From NCBI GenBank assembly GCA_026770025.1, contig JAMXDE010000048.1, positions 407,604-471,603 on the forward strand: a DNA stretch of 64,000 nucleotides, written 5' to 3'. This DNA comes from Craspedostauros australis. Its lineage: Eukaryota > Bacillariophyta > Bacillariophyceae > Mastogloiales > Achnanthaceae. The notes below the pieces were generated by a model. That model was not told where the DNA came from. It saw only the letters and a list, made by a program, of their open reading frames with translations, and did not search any database. The position numbers and the translations under genes were made by a program. Shown here one piece after another: positions 11,591 through 23,681 of this stretch (position 1 is its first letter; the number at the start of each line of letters is the position of its first letter).

Positions 11591-11742
11591 CTCTCTCTCT
11601 CTCTCTTTGTCGCCCATGCCAGGCAGCGTCAGAAACATCAACCTGCGCGATCCTCTTGCGCGCAACGACGGCCGATCTTGCTTCCTCGCAATTTCATCAC
11701 CGCCATGGCCGGAATCAATCACACACTCTCTCTCTCTCTCTC
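11591..11742. repeat. Two (CT)n microsatellites
   Basis: CT runs of 16-17 bases at 11591-11606 and 11726-11742, about 120 bp apart and in the same orientation. Confidence 0.85.
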
Positions 11743-12110
11743 CAGAGATACAGCGGGAGTGACATGATTGATTGATCGGTGTCGTCACTCCTTGTGCCCA
11801 CATGCCTGCCCTCCTCACTACCCACATCATCTCTCCATCCTGCTCTACCCATCACCATCTCCTTGGCGTGAACCAACGTGTGGAGAGACAATTTCTCCAA
11901 GTTGGCATTAAATGTTCGCCCAGCGATACTCGCAGAGAGCGACATCAGTTCTCACCATTCTCCCTTTTGTGCATTTTCGGTTTTGCGCAAACGACCTTCG
12001 GCGAATAATCGCTTGTGTTCTCCGCATGCATTGCTTTGGGGTGTGAAGGATGTTCACGGCACACGACAGGATAAGTGCAAAACTTCCGCAACCGGAGCCC
12101 GGAAGGAGAA

Positions 12111-12366
12111 GAGAGAGAGAGAGAGCGCTGCGTGTTTGTGGACACGATACGACTAAAAGGCCCAAGCTGCGAGTACTCGTAAGATAATTGTGACAGAAGG
12201 AGCACGAGGCGCGCAAAAGTAGGATGACATTGCGCTGTGTCGAAATGGGGAACGAAATGGGAACAGGAATGATGAGGCAACTGTCGTGGCGGGTGGATTT
12301 CACGGAACGCCTCACGATGATTGTGTTGGACCGCTCTGTCGTCGTCGTCTCTCTCTCTCTCTCTCT
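12111..12366. repeat. (GA)n and (CT)n microsatellites
   Basis: GA run at 12111-12125 and CT run at 12349-12366. The two are complementary, so they form a potential inverted pair about 240 bp apart. Confidence 0.85.
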
Positions 12367-13481
12367 TTGGAGCAAGTTCAGGAGAGCAGCATTGTGGGCG
12401 CCATCAAAAGTTGCTATTTCGCGAAGCAAGACATGGTCCCGTTCCTTCTGGAGGTACTCCATTTGGTGAACACGATCGTGCAAAAGTGTTGACTGAAGAA
12501 GACACATATCTTGCATGTCGATCGTGACGCTCTGGCAGTTTCGCCGCGTTTCTGTTGCCCTTCGTGCAGACTAAGCGAGCATTTGGGTCTTGCGGTAAAT
12601 AAAAACATAACATGATTATGACCATTGTGCGTTCTATCAGATATGATTTGTGTTGGATATGATCGAGACACTACTATAACAATTAAAAAACAATTAAACC
12701 GTATACCCCGGATACGTCCTAAGAAGACGCGGCTGCGTTTTCCGCCCCCTTCCTTCGAACAACGATGGAGTCGTCGCTGGCGCAACGCTGTTGGTATCAG
12801 GTCATTGTTTGCCTTTGTCAATTGCACGAACTGCCCATTCCGCAGCAACCAAAAGCAAAGACAGACTGCATGTACACCACGCCTCGCCGTAACAACAAGA
12901 ACAGGAGGGAAGCGTCGAGCCCAGGTACCATCGCACGAGCGCAGGACATTGACACAAACCGAACAACACAAGCGTTCGCGCTGATCAGCACCAAACACGG
13001 ACGCAGACACACGCCTGCGGAGGGTCCATTTCGCACCTCTGGCAGAGCAGTAGTAGAATACGATCCATCAGTACTCTGTTGATACCATACCATAGCTCGG
13101 ACCATACGTCGGACCATACGCAGATCAGCATCCGCACCTCGACGAATCCCACCAAGAGATAGAGTGCAATAAAAGCGACAAACCGCGCCACCATTCGCAT
13201 CCATCGCTGAGGCTTCTTCTTCACTTGACGCAAGAGCCCATCTTGAGGTGGCCTCATTTCAAAGAACGGCGCCCTTCCATCTTCTTCCTCGGCTGGTTGC
13301 ATCACACGCAGCGTGGAAAGAAGAGGAGACCACAAACGGAACCTGCTCTATCACACCTGTTGTAGTACACTCGTAGCTCGTACGACTATTCTACGTGTGA
13401 ATTCCATCCGAGACTCGAGGTGGCCATAGCATCCACAAGCGCAGCATTCACAGAGAGGTGGACAGGAGCAACTTGAACAAC

Positions 13482-16400
13482 ATGAACAACATGCAATCGC
13501 AAGGCCAGCAACAACAACAACAACAACAACGAGAAGAACAGTACGATGATGAAATACTGAGCCTTCAGGGTTCCAACAGGCAGTTGACAACGGCGGCGAG
13601 AACAGGCGATGTTGGACAGATGCTGGGTACTTCGCAGGCGATCCTGGGTGCCGGGATCGGTGACCGCGGTCCCGCGGGCGCAGCCTACCTGGGGGAGAGC
13701 ATCGTAGAGGACGGGAGCAGCCATCGGGGGGCGATGTCCGGCACCAACTCCACGCCCACCAGGATCCGCACCACTGATTCTGTCCTGGGGGGCTCCACCA
13801 GCACCAACCAGGTCGAATGGGGCAGACGCGTGGACAAGCGCGTGCGCCGCATGCGCGAGTACCTCCTCTTCCTCCTCATCGGCGCCACGCTATTCATCAG
13901 TCTCACCATCTACTACACCATCTTCTTCAACCAGGTCAACCAGTTCGAGGATCAGTTCACGAGCATCTCCGTTCAGTACCTCGATCGGATACAGGAGCAG
14001 TTCGAGTCCACCATCACCGTCCTCACGACCATCGGTGAGAGCCACACCATCACAACGCCAACCGCCAACCTTAACGGAGACGTGGACGTGGACGTGGACG
14101 TGAGCAGCACACAGACGGACCAGCAGCGGGACAGGCGGCTCGATTCTACTCTCAAGGCCTCGAATACATACCCCCAGGACTGGCCATTCCGCATTGTCCC
14201 AGGCCAGGACTGGCCCGTCATTGCTGCATCCACTCTCTCCATTGGCGACTTTGGTTGGACAGCGATTGTGCCCGTGATTCCCAACAATGACACTGTGCGA
14301 GCACAGTACGAGGCATACGTGGAGGAGACCAAGTCTGCGTGGATGCCGCCCACGCAAGCTTACAACCAGAGGATAATCCGACAGTGGAGACAGACATTCC
14401 TGGGGAACGAGGACATCCCCGAAGGACAACAGCAGCCTCCCAACTTCTCGAACGCCATCTTCAATTCGAAAACCTTGACGGATCAGCAGGCCTCCAGGAA
14501 CTCCACCGTCAACGCCATCTTCGAACACGAGCCAGACGATCCAGACTACTACCGAGTCCAGCCACCGCAGACTGGTCCCTACTACCCCATCCACCAGAGC
14601 TACCCGCTCGCGCCCATCAACCTCAACTACAACCTCATGTCTCACGAAGTCTACGGCAAGGAGCTGCAGGTCGCCTTGGAGCTCTTCAAGCGTCAGCAGC
14701 ACATCTACACCATGTACGTTGGCACGTTGACCGAGGCGACGGGTGTCGGTCCAAGGGACAGGCCCAACGCAAAGGGGGAGACGAGGAAGAATTTGAACTA
14801 CCAAGGCCTCAAGCTCAGGCAGCCGGCCAGCATGTTCTTTGTACCCATCAAGGCCGGACTAAGGACGGCGACTGAGGGAATCCTGGACTCCGATTCGACC
14901 GATGATGATGATGATGGTGAGACCACACCGGATGCCATCTGGATTGCCAAATTCCGATGGATCCCCATGCTGCAACCGCGAAGCTTCTCGGAGAAGGCCG
15001 AAGGCATGCAGATTGTTCTGGTGCACAACTGTCGGGGGTACGAGACGGACAGCGAATCGGGAAAGATGAAGGAGGTCGTCGAGCAGCTCAGCACGACCAC
15101 GTTCCAAGTCAACGAGGATCTGGGAGTGGAATGGTTGGGTTTTGGAGATTTGCACAAATCGACGCTCAATTACCTCGAGGAATCCGCAGTTCTGCGTCAG
15201 CCCATCCTGCGACGTACACCGGACGCCTTCCGAACCCTCAGCTCCACCATGGAGGGCTGCGCACAGTTCGAGTACGAGCTGCGGCTGTACCCATCGCAGA
15301 AGATGAAGGACAACTTCTTCAACTTGGCGCCGATCGGGTACACCGTGCTCGTGCTGGTCGTATTTGCTGTCACGTCCCTGATCTTTATCGGGTACGACTA
15401 CTACGTGGATCGACGGCAGCGGCTGGTCATGCAATCCGCCGAGCGACACCACGCCATCGTCTCATCGCTGTTCCCAAAACGAATCCGGGAACGTCTCTTC
15501 AAGTCCGTCGATGTAGAAGTCACATCCAGCAGACGCCGTGCGCAGTCGGGGGAAGCCATCCCAGCGGAGGTGACGGACAACTCAATCCATGGTCGCATGC
15601 TGACGCAACGTGCCAGACTCCGCAGTGCCCTGGCCGCGGCCGCTCCAACTTTGACCGCGCCTCCAAAGGGGAACGAAAAGTCGGAAAGCAACGACAGCGA
15701 AGGTCACTCCTTCTACAACGACGCCTCGCTTTCGGGCGGTAACCACGACGACAAGGACGGCGATACGGGGACCCACTCCGAGGATGGGGCAAGCAAACAC
15801 GCGATGATGTCAAACGCATCCACGCACAGCAGACTGCTGAGGCCCGGCCGCAGCCTCGTCAAGTCGTTCCTGGGAGGAGGCAACAAGGACAGCACGTGGG
15901 CGAAGGGGGCCTCTTCGCACCAGCGCGTCACCTTCCTTGGAAGTGGTATGGGCGCCTCAACGCACAGCCGACGATCGGGCAGCGGCAGTACTGCCATGGC
16001 ACAGTCCAGCGCCATCGCAGATCTCTTCACCCAGACCACGGTTCTGTTCGCAGATATCGACGGGTTCACGGCGTGGTCATCGAGCCGCGAACCAACGCAG
16101 GTGTTCATCTTGCTCGAGACGGTCTACGGCGAATTCGACACGCTGGCTGACAAACGCGATGTCTTCAAGGTGGAAACCATCGGTGACTCCTACGTCGCCG
16201 TCACTGGACTCCCCGATCCGCAGCCCAATCACGCCGTCATCATGACACGTTTCGCTTACGAGATGCAGGTCCAAATGACGTCGGTCACGCGCGAGCTTGT
16301 GGTGGAGCTGGGACCCGACACGGCCGATCTGTCCCTGCGCGTTGGATTGCATTCAGGCCCTGTCATCGCCGGCGTCCTGCGCGGACAGAAGTCGCGATTC

Positions 16401-18604
16401 CAGCTGTTCGGTGACACGGTCAACACGGCAGCACGTATGGAAAGCACGGGCAAATCGCATCACATCCAATGCTCCAAGTCCACAGCCGAAGCGTTGGAAG
16501 ACAGCGGCAAGTCGCAGTGGCTGATCCCGCGTGAGGATATGGTCATGGCCAAAGGCAAGGGTGCCATGCAAACGTACGTCCATGCATGCATGTTGTGATG
16601 TCCTGTATATGTATTGAGTGTCTTACTTGTTGCTGTACTTGTTGCTGGATGCATGTTGTTCAAAATCGACGCCGCTTGCTGCTTGCTGCTTGCTGCTTGC
16701 TGGTCATTGTGTGCAAAGACTGAGTTTGCAATGACACGGAGCACGATGTGCCATAGGCCACATCACATACCGCACCGTCTCGTATCGCACGACATCATGC
16801 TCAACACGGCACGAACACTCCGTTTATTCCTTCATCTTTCGCTGCGTACCATACATACTCGCATTCATGCTTGCCACTTTCGTGCCACACAATCTCCGTT
16901 TGATATCCCACACACTACTGCAGCTTCTGGGTGGATCCAAGAGGATACAGGAGGAAGCGCAGCAAACGCTCGATGAAAAAGCCGTCACCGCAGCATTCGG
17001 GGCAAAACAGCACCGATGGAAACACCGCCGCCACCGACACAGATCGCAGGGATTCCATCCGATCCAGCAACAGCACGGGAGATGTCGAAACCACCGCATC
17101 TCCGCCTTCTTTCGCGGATGGGGCCTCAATTCAAAGCCAGAGGAGCAGCAATGCCGATACGGACCGCGACGATGCAGATGATGACAAGTTCATGCAGGAC
17201 GACGATGGCAGTTCTCGTGGCGGCATGAGCTCATCGCGAGACAAGTACGGACGCAGGAAGAAGGCATCGCGTTCGGCGGACTTTGAACGTCATCTGGATT
17301 GGAATGTCGACCTTCTATCGCGACTGCTCAAGTCAGTCATCGCTCGCCAGAAGAACCGTGGCAGCTTCCAGGTGAAGAATTCGAACAAGCCGCAAGTGAA
17401 GAAGCTCTTCAACCTGTCCATGAGCACGCACAACTCGGAGGCGTCGATCCTTGAGGACGACATCCACGAATTCTCCTTGAGGTTACCAAGAGAGGAGTAC
17501 GCAGAATGTATCCACCTCCCGCAGTACCACCACAAGAAACCCGCCAAGGGCCAGCAGCAGGACATCAGCGCCGACAGCATCCAGATCGACAAGGTGGTTC
17601 AGGATGAGCTCCGCGATTACGTCACCAAGATCGCTTGCTCGTATCACAGCAATCCGTTCCACAACTACGACCACGCCACCCATGTCACCATGTCCGCCAA
17701 CAAGATCTTGAACCGCGTGGTTGCGGCCGAAGACATGAACATCAACATGAAGCACCACCGACGGCTTTCGTTGGATGCGGTGCGGCACGACTACACGTAC
17801 GGGATCACCTCCGATCCCTTGACTCACTTTGCGTGCGTGTTTTCCGCCATGATCCATGACGTCGACCATCCTGGCGTCTCTAACGCGCAGCTCGTCAAGG
17901 AGGAAGACGAGATGGCGATGTTGTACGGGCAGAAGAGCGTGGCAGAGCAAAACTCCGTCGATCTGGCATGGAATCTGCTCATGGACCCCGCCTACCGCAA
18001 TCTCCGCAACGCCATGTTCATCGGCGAGGAGGAGAGGAAGCGATTCCGCCAGCTGCTGGTGAATTCTGTGATGGCCACGGACATCTTCGATCCTGAACTC
18101 GTCGCCAAGCGCAATCGACGTTGGGAGAAAGCGTTCGCATCATCGTCAGGCTCCACCGTATCATCGTCATCGAATGACGAAGACCACAAGGGCGAGGAAC
18201 ATCAATCCAGCGCGGATCTGCGTGCGACGATTGTGATCGAGCACATCATCCAGGCAGCCGATGTCAGCCACACCATGCAGCATTGGCACGTCTACCAGAA
18301 ATGGAACAGGCGCTTGTTCAACGAGATGTACCGCGCATACAAGACGGGACGTCTGGAGAATGACCCGTCGAAGGGCTGGTACAAGGGCGAGCTGTGGTTC
18401 TACGACAACTACATCATCCCGCTGGCAAAGAAGCTGAAGGACTGCGGCGTGTTCGGCGTCTCCAGCGACGAGTTCCTGAACTACGCCATGATGAACCGTT
18501 CGGAATGGGAGGTGAAGGGAGAGCAGATCGTGGCCGATCTGTTGGCAAGCTTCGAGGACAACGCATTGAAGCGAACCTCATCCCAAGACACCATCGATGC
18601 GTGA
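13482..18604 (+). CDS. Transmembrane nucleotide cyclase-phosphodiesterase fusion
   Basis: Exons 13482..16573 and 16924..18604 give about 1590 residues. Splicing at GTACGT/CTGCAG restores the KGKGAMQTFW end of a class III cyclase domain and runs straight into the phosphodiesterase part. Order: Gln-rich N-terminus; membrane span about 127-150; large non-cytoplasmic region; second span about 611-640; long Ser/Gly linker; cyclase domain about 850-1031; HD phosphodiesterase about 1180-1575. The cyclase metal aspartates are in FADIDGF and ETIGDSY, and the catalytic Asn/Arg in VNTAARM. Glu in KVETIGD favours GTP, but the second selector position is Gln (RFQLFGD), so specificity is uncertain. The PDEase_I metal ligands are in HNYDHATH, HDVDHPG and AADVSH. 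It would make and degrade a cyclic nucleotide in one membrane receptor. Known family: bifunctional guanylyl cyclase/phosphodiesterases of diatoms. Confidence 0.88.
16574..16923 (+). other. Intron of the cyclase-phosphodiesterase gene
   Basis: 350 bp, GTACGT donor and CTACTGCAG acceptor, phase 2. Contains a 7-bp tandem repeat of GCTTGCT type at about 16675-16702. Without splicing, the cyclase frame would stop 8 codons later, at 16598. Confidence 0.85.
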
Positions 18605-19983
18605 GGCGCGGGTTGCTTGCCACACGCGAATGCATGCGCACATGCGTGCGTAGGTACATGCGCGAAAGTGAAGCTTGCTTCTTCATCACAGAAAGGTGCA
18701 AGATGATTGCCTTCTTAGTCCTACCATACTCGTACGTACAACTATGGTACCTCCTCAACGATGATAGTGTGATCGAATCGATGACATTTGGACGCCATAG
18801 GTGTATTCGTAATTGTGAATTCATGAGGCGCATTTACTACCTTTTGCCATTCCAGCCACGCCGCAATGATGATAAGTTTGGGGAAAAGAGCTATCGTACG
18901 AGGAAGCAGAGGTGGTCAAGGCCGCCAAGAGCGTTTACGCATGTGTCATAAAGTAAAGTAAAAGAGTCGAGAAGGCGCGCTGCCCGTACCGCACTATTGC
19001 ACACGAGAGCGAAAATGGTGCTCTGTCGCCACGGGTGATCCAACTCGGCGTCGACGCGAATGTGCACCCGGACCTTGGAATGGAGATTACTCTTCTTGGA
19101 AAGAGAGTGGAGCGTTGGCGCCAACGATTTTCTTCACCTCTTGCTAACCCATCAACCAGAGGCAACATCGTGCCGCGCCGTGGCAGGGCATCACCCATGA
19201 GGCTCTTGAGTGAGCGCTTTGATCGCGGACGGTGCGGTATTCCCGCACTTGGGCCACCTGGATTGACAGTTTGTTGGAACTCGCGTAAGGTACTTACATT
19301 TCTGATAGGTATCGATACCTTACTCCATGGCCACGATATATGTTGAATTACATATACCAAGAGCAGTCCCGCATTCAAGTGGGAGAGCATGGTGCATCGT
19401 AGTGTAAGAGGAGAGTGTTCGCCGTTTGGTTGGAATAGTGTAGATCGCACGTCCCAACATACAACTCAATACAACGTAATACAACATAATATTAAGTATA
19501 CTAATACAATGCAATACTATACGATAGATTAGGGAATGGAGATTCAGCAAACAGCGTTGATCTGACCTCGCGATTGTTGTATGGATGATCGCACTGCATG
19601 AAGAGCGAGTAGATGTTGGGTGCGCTGTTGCACGCTTGTCCTTCGTGCACATCGACCATGTGGAGTAGGTATTAAATGTACGTATCTGTTGCTGGGTTGC
19701 AGGTGAAGCACGGTGTCCATGAGGCAACGACAGGCACATCCATCGATGCGTCTTGCCATGCTCTACTCTACTCTAACCAGTCCACCAGGTGATGCAATGC
19801 ATGGCAAAGTACTCTGTTGTTTGTGTGAGAATATAATGCGTGTATCTATCGTATGTGGGTTGTGTTATTGTGTTGGGTGATGTTGTTTGCTGTTCGTTGC
19901 ATCGATTGAGGTTCGGATTATGTGCAGAGAGCGAGTGGGCGAACACTGATTCCAAATCGATCAGCGTGTTCTAGTCCACCTCA
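18605..19983. other. Intergenic spacer between convergent genes, 1.4 kb
   Basis: No gene seen. Several short frames on both strands (18891-19759) lack any recognisable content. The AT content rises around 19450-19520. Confidence 0.5.
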
Positions 19984-20637
19984 TCACCTATGCTTGTGCA
20001 CCGTCGGATGATAGTAGGGCGTCTGCGGAAAGAATGGAAAGGAGCTGCCCATCGACGACGGACCGGCTGAAGGATAGGCCGATGATGCCGCAGAGGAGGA
20101 CGGCGCGATCGCCGATGCGCCATGCAAGTCCATGGACAGCGAGGACGATCCCGCCATGCCCGAATCGGACGACGAGTAGTGCAGCCAATCGTCCTGTAAC
20201 GAGCGACCGAACTCGTCGTCGGATTCTTCGCTGGCAAACTCGTCGTTGTCGCTGTTCCCGTCGTCTGCGTCGTCCTGCTCCAGCTGCGGATAGCACAGGC
20301 GATTGAGGAAGTCGTCATCGGCCGCGGCGGCCGATTGGCTCGAGGCGCCCGCCATGTTGTGATGGCTGCTGATGACGTCAAGCTCCATGCCCATCATGCC
20401 GCGGTGGCGCTGTCGGTGATGCGACGAGTGCATCGAGGCTGGCATGGAGGTCGTGCCACCGCCGGCCGCTGCGCCCGAGGCGGAACGGTGACGCGATCGG
20501 CGGCTGATCTTCTGCAGTTCCTCGCCCCATCCGTGGTTCGTGAGGCCACCATCGCCATCCTCATTGTCGTCGTTGTTCGGCGTGAACTTGCGGGCGGTGT
20601 CGTTCGTCTGCACGATCGGGGAGTTGAAGTGGTTCAT
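19984..20637 (-). CDS. Hypothetical low-complexity acidic protein, 217 aa
   Basis: Minus strand, ATG at 20637 in context CACAATGAAC after a CA-rich leader, stop TGA at 19984-19986. No family recognised. The N-terminus has TARKFTPNNDDNEDGD; the middle is basic and His/Arg-rich (KISRRSRHRSAS); then comes an acidic Asp/Glu cluster (about 115-150), and the tail is Ser/Ala/Pro-rich. The sequence looks disordered. No signal peptide or membrane span. The good start context and leader favour a real gene, but low-complexity frames are easily spurious. Confidence 0.5.
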   Translation of the reverse strand: MNHFNSPIVQTNDTARKFTPNNDDNEDGDGGLTNHGWGEELQKISRRSRHRSASGAAAGGGTTSMPASMHSSHHRQRHRGMMGMELDVISSHHNMAGASSQSAAAADDDFLNRLCYPQLEQDDADDGNSDNDEFASEESDDEFGRSLQDDWLHYSSSDSGMAGSSSLSMDLHGASAIAPSSSAASSAYPSAGPSSMGSSFPFFPQTPYYHPTVHKHR

Positions 20638-21716
20638 TGTGATGGCTTGTGATGTCTTGTGTTGTGCTGTTTGTCTTTGGCTTGTGTTGTATTGTGCTGA
20701 TGAGTGTCACTGTCTGTTCGTCAGGTATGATACTCTGTGGGATTATGGGTCAGCTGAGAAGGTCAGGAAGAAGCCGACGTTCGATGCTTGGTCTCTTGTG
20801 GTGTTGGTCTTGAGGCGAAGAGCTGCTGCGAGATGATGATGATCCAATCAACGTGAACGTGAACGTGGACCTTTGCGTATTGTGAAGCAGAGTGTGGCTA
20901 TGTGGTCGAACCTCCCAGACCCGTCGATGTTTCTGATGCTTGGATTGATCCTTTGTCTCCTCTTCGATTGCTTTGTTTTGCTTTGCTTTCGTTACTTTGT
21001 TTTGTTTCTGTTCTGCTCTTACGATTGCCCTCCCTCTCGCGTCTCTTGCCTCTTGTCGTTGCTGTCGCTTTCCCTTCGTTTCTCTCCGCGTTGATTGCTC
21101 CTCTTCGCGGCGGCTGCGCCACGCACTCGCTTGTCGCTGCGGGCTGTTTTACTCCTTCTGTTGTCGCTGTTGTTGTTGCTGCAGTTGCTATCGCGTTGTC
21201 TTGCCACAGAAAATGCCAGGCCATTGTGCCCAAAAAGAGAGCGTCATAATTGTTCCAATGATTTATGACCAACACCGTGAAAGGGCACAGCAAGACCGGA
21301 TTACTTAAGCTGGTTCGGTGAAACTAACCAAGTACTTCTACATAAACGATTTCGAGTGCTCGTCGCAAATCTACGATCAAGAGTAGATACCCTCTGCAGC
21401 GTCACGTTTTCAGTCCGACTTAGTGTGACGTATCTTCTTGGTGGGAACCGGATCTGTGGAGGGAGCATTTGTCGAAGGATCCAAGACATGTTATCATTGC
21501 CTCTTGCGAGTGCAAAGGTCGTCCCCGTGGCTCGCGAAGCATCGACAGTATGTCTGCCGCAGAAGGGGCAAATGCTGTCGTGCGTGTTCGTGGCCATGTT
21601 TGTGATGCGCTCTATTGGGATTTATTATATGTCCTCTACTACAAAGCCTGTATGCTCCTCGGACGAGCCATGATACGTGTCCAGCAAGGTGTCCCCATGC
21701 CTGCAGAGGATCCCTT

Positions 21717-21734
21717 CTCTCTCTCTCTCTCTCT
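21717..21734. repeat. (CT)n microsatellite
   Basis: 18 bases of CT in the 20.6-22.4 kb spacer. Confidence 0.85.
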
Positions 21735-22360
21735 TCCTGTTGACGAGGTTGGTGGCGGCGTATTGCTGAAATGATGAATGGAGAGTTGGATTTGTCCAAA
21801 GTGCTTCGCTGGTGAGGTTGGAACCGCTCAGAGCCAGGGTGATGCGTGGTGCAGTAATCGTACTTCTCTCCTACGTGTCTCTGTTCGAAGGCGGGCGATG
21901 AGACGAGCGCTCGAACTGAGCCTCTACTCGTATTGGCCACAATGGGAGATGTTGGATTCCTCCGGATTGTGGACGGCGATCGCGGTTGCGGACTGTCGCC
22001 TTGGAGAAGATAGTGGCATCTGCAAGGTGAAGATGAGAGGGTGCTGCTGGTCGCCTGTTGGAGGAATTTGGTTGTGCTCACTGCTTTGTTGGTTCTGTTG
22101 ACCGCAATGACACCCCTCACGCCCACATTCGGTTGGTCCTGGCGGTAGCAGCGGCGGGTCACAGTTTGCATTTGGAGTTGAGTTGCACGGATGAAAAAGA
22201 TGTTGGTCTTTCTGGTAGATTGATCCATCCCCTGCCGCGCTTGCTTCGTTCTTCGTTGTTTCGCGCTGAATACCTTGTCTGTGGATCATCTCTGTACTCT
22301 AATATCCATGTCTGTTGCGAGCACTCGACGCAACGCGTCGTTCCCATGATAGGCGCAGCA

Positions 22361-22402
22361 CCCGTATTGCATTGCATTGCATTGCGTTGCACCGCATTGT
22401 AT
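22361..22402. repeat. Pentanucleotide (CATTG)n repeat
   Basis: About eight imperfect CATTG/CGTTG/TATTG units, 30 bp downstream of the minus-strand stop codon at 22433. Confidence 0.75.
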
Positions 22403-22432
22403 TGTATGGCATGGTATGGTGCACCGACTAAT

Positions 22433-23017
22433 TCAGAAACAACACAAACACGATTTCCATGACGATGACGACGTGCTGGAATGATGATATCCAGCACTCG
22501 CATCATCGCCGGTGTTGTATTCAGCACGTGCCCAGTCTGGATCATCAGATCCCGAGGCGTCGTTGTGCGGCTGATCATTGCGAACGACGTCCTTGTTGGT
22601 ATCGTTCTGTGCTGTGCTTTCGCCGTGGCCAGCGCTGTACCAAGTTGGTTGCTGAGGCTGTTCCGACTGCCGCTGTTGCTGCTTGGATGGCGCATGACGA
22701 TCGTCACCATCGTCCCTGTTCTTGTCCCTAAAGTGCTCCCATTGCTGCGTGATCGATCCCTTCTGCTCCTGACGTTGCTGACGCCGCCGCGAGTAGTCCG
22801 AGTAGCGTCTCACTCCGCGCTTGCGGAACTCGCTGGCCTTGGTGGGCCCCACCTCGTGCTTCGGTTGCCGTGACAGCCCGTGCTGCACATCCCTCATGAT
22901 GACGCGCTTGTACTTGGGACCTCCAATAGCGCTGAGGTTGTCGCTGGAGGTGGATGCAACGTCGGAGCCGCGCTGCGATGGACGCGACGATGGCGACGAT
23001 GATGATGTGTTTCCCAT
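22433..23017 (-). CDS. Putative doubly lipid-anchored hypothetical protein, 194 aa
   Basis: Minus strand, ATG at 23017 (AAAGATGGGAAAC), stop at 22433. The N-terminus MGNTSSSSPSS fits an N-myristoylation signal (Gly2, Ser6). The C-terminus ends SWKSCLCCF, a cluster of three cysteines that could be palmitoylated. Between them the chain is hydrophilic, rich in Arg, Gln and Ser (SDYSRRRQQRQEQKG), and probably disordered. I recognise no domain. Such an arrangement suggests a peripheral membrane protein held at both ends. The start lies 665 bp from the divergent uL15m gene, so the two may share a promoter region. Function unknown. Confidence 0.6.
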   Translation of the reverse strand: MGNTSSSSPSSRPSQRGSDVASTSSDNLSAIGGPKYKRVIMRDVQHGLSRQPKHEVGPTKASEFRKRGVRRYSDYSRRRQQRQEQKGSITQQWEHFRDKNRDDGDDRHAPSKQQQRQSEQPQQPTWYSAGHGESTAQNDTNKDVVRNDQPHNDASGSDDPDWARAEYNTGDDASAGYHHSSTSSSSWKSCLCCF

Positions 23018-23681
23018 CTTTCCGCTTCTCCCAAGACTTCACACCGACGAAGTGGGATGCTCGGCTGCTTTCTCGTTGCTGCCCCGTTTCTGCCTCGATC
23101 CTTGATGGCTGGCTCGTGTTGACCGTTGCTGTGCCGTGGCGATCTTGTTACATCCTATCCACATTCATCCGTACTACTATTCATCCACGGCGCTCTCCTG
23201 TTTCATCTCATAACTTCGCCATAGTCACGATTTTGATCTTGTTTTCGTTGTTGTTTTGGTGTTCCATTTCCATCGTTGTCCGTCTTCCAAGCGTGTCCTT
23301 TTCAATCGTGTTCTTGTTCGGCAGAACGGAAATGTGTTTTCAATATAAGGTGGGTGTACTTTATTTGAGTACCACCGTATTAGTCTGGCTTGCGTACGTC
23401 GCGCCGCATCATCTGGTTTGATGGGTTCTTCTTGGTCTGATCATTTCGCTCTGTTTTGTGCTTTGTGGAGCCATCGCCACGAACGTCAACACCTTCGACC
23501 ACATCATGATCGCCACCACCAACATCGTCGCCATCGTCAGGGTTCATGCATCAACTGCAACACCTTTGTGATCGTCGTTCACCCTTCCTCTTGGATTGTG
23601 TGAAGATCCTTCGACCTCCATCGGCGCCTATTGTCTTCTTGCATTGAGCAGAAGGCAAGCAACCAACTTACCGATTCCACA
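23018..23681. other. Divergent intergenic region
   Basis: 664 bp between a minus-strand start (23017) and a plus-strand start (23682). Presumed bidirectional promoter; no specific element recognised. Confidence 0.5.

Larger units (their letters stand above)
10469..13481. other. Intergenic spacer, 3.0 kb
   Basis: The longest gene-poor stretch of the left part. Many short frames on both strands, none with a recognisable protein. It contains an ATG trinucleotide run (about 11097-11122), CT tracts at 11591-11606, 11726-11742 and 12349-12366, and a GA tract at 12111-12125. The last part is probably promoter and leader of the cyclase gene. I see no tRNA-like cloverleaf, but I cannot exclude a non-coding RNA. 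Confidence 0.5.
20638..22432. other. Intergenic spacer, 1.8 kb
   Basis: No supported gene. The left part (20638-20720, read on the minus strand) is the CA-rich leader of the upstream minus-strand gene. A T/C-rich block follows at 20960-21200. A CT microsatellite lies at 21717-21734. A CATTG-type pentanucleotide repeat lies at about 22361-22402, just beyond the stop of the next minus-strand gene. Confidence 0.5.

Noticed and set aside
11908-13010. Minus-strand frames of about 200 codons
   Set aside because: They read through GA/CT microsatellites and have no domain or start context.
16614-16976. Separate small gene between cyclase and phosphodiesterase
   Set aside because: The stretch is the intron; splicing at 16573/16924 restores the conserved cyclase end and keeps the phosphodiesterase frame.
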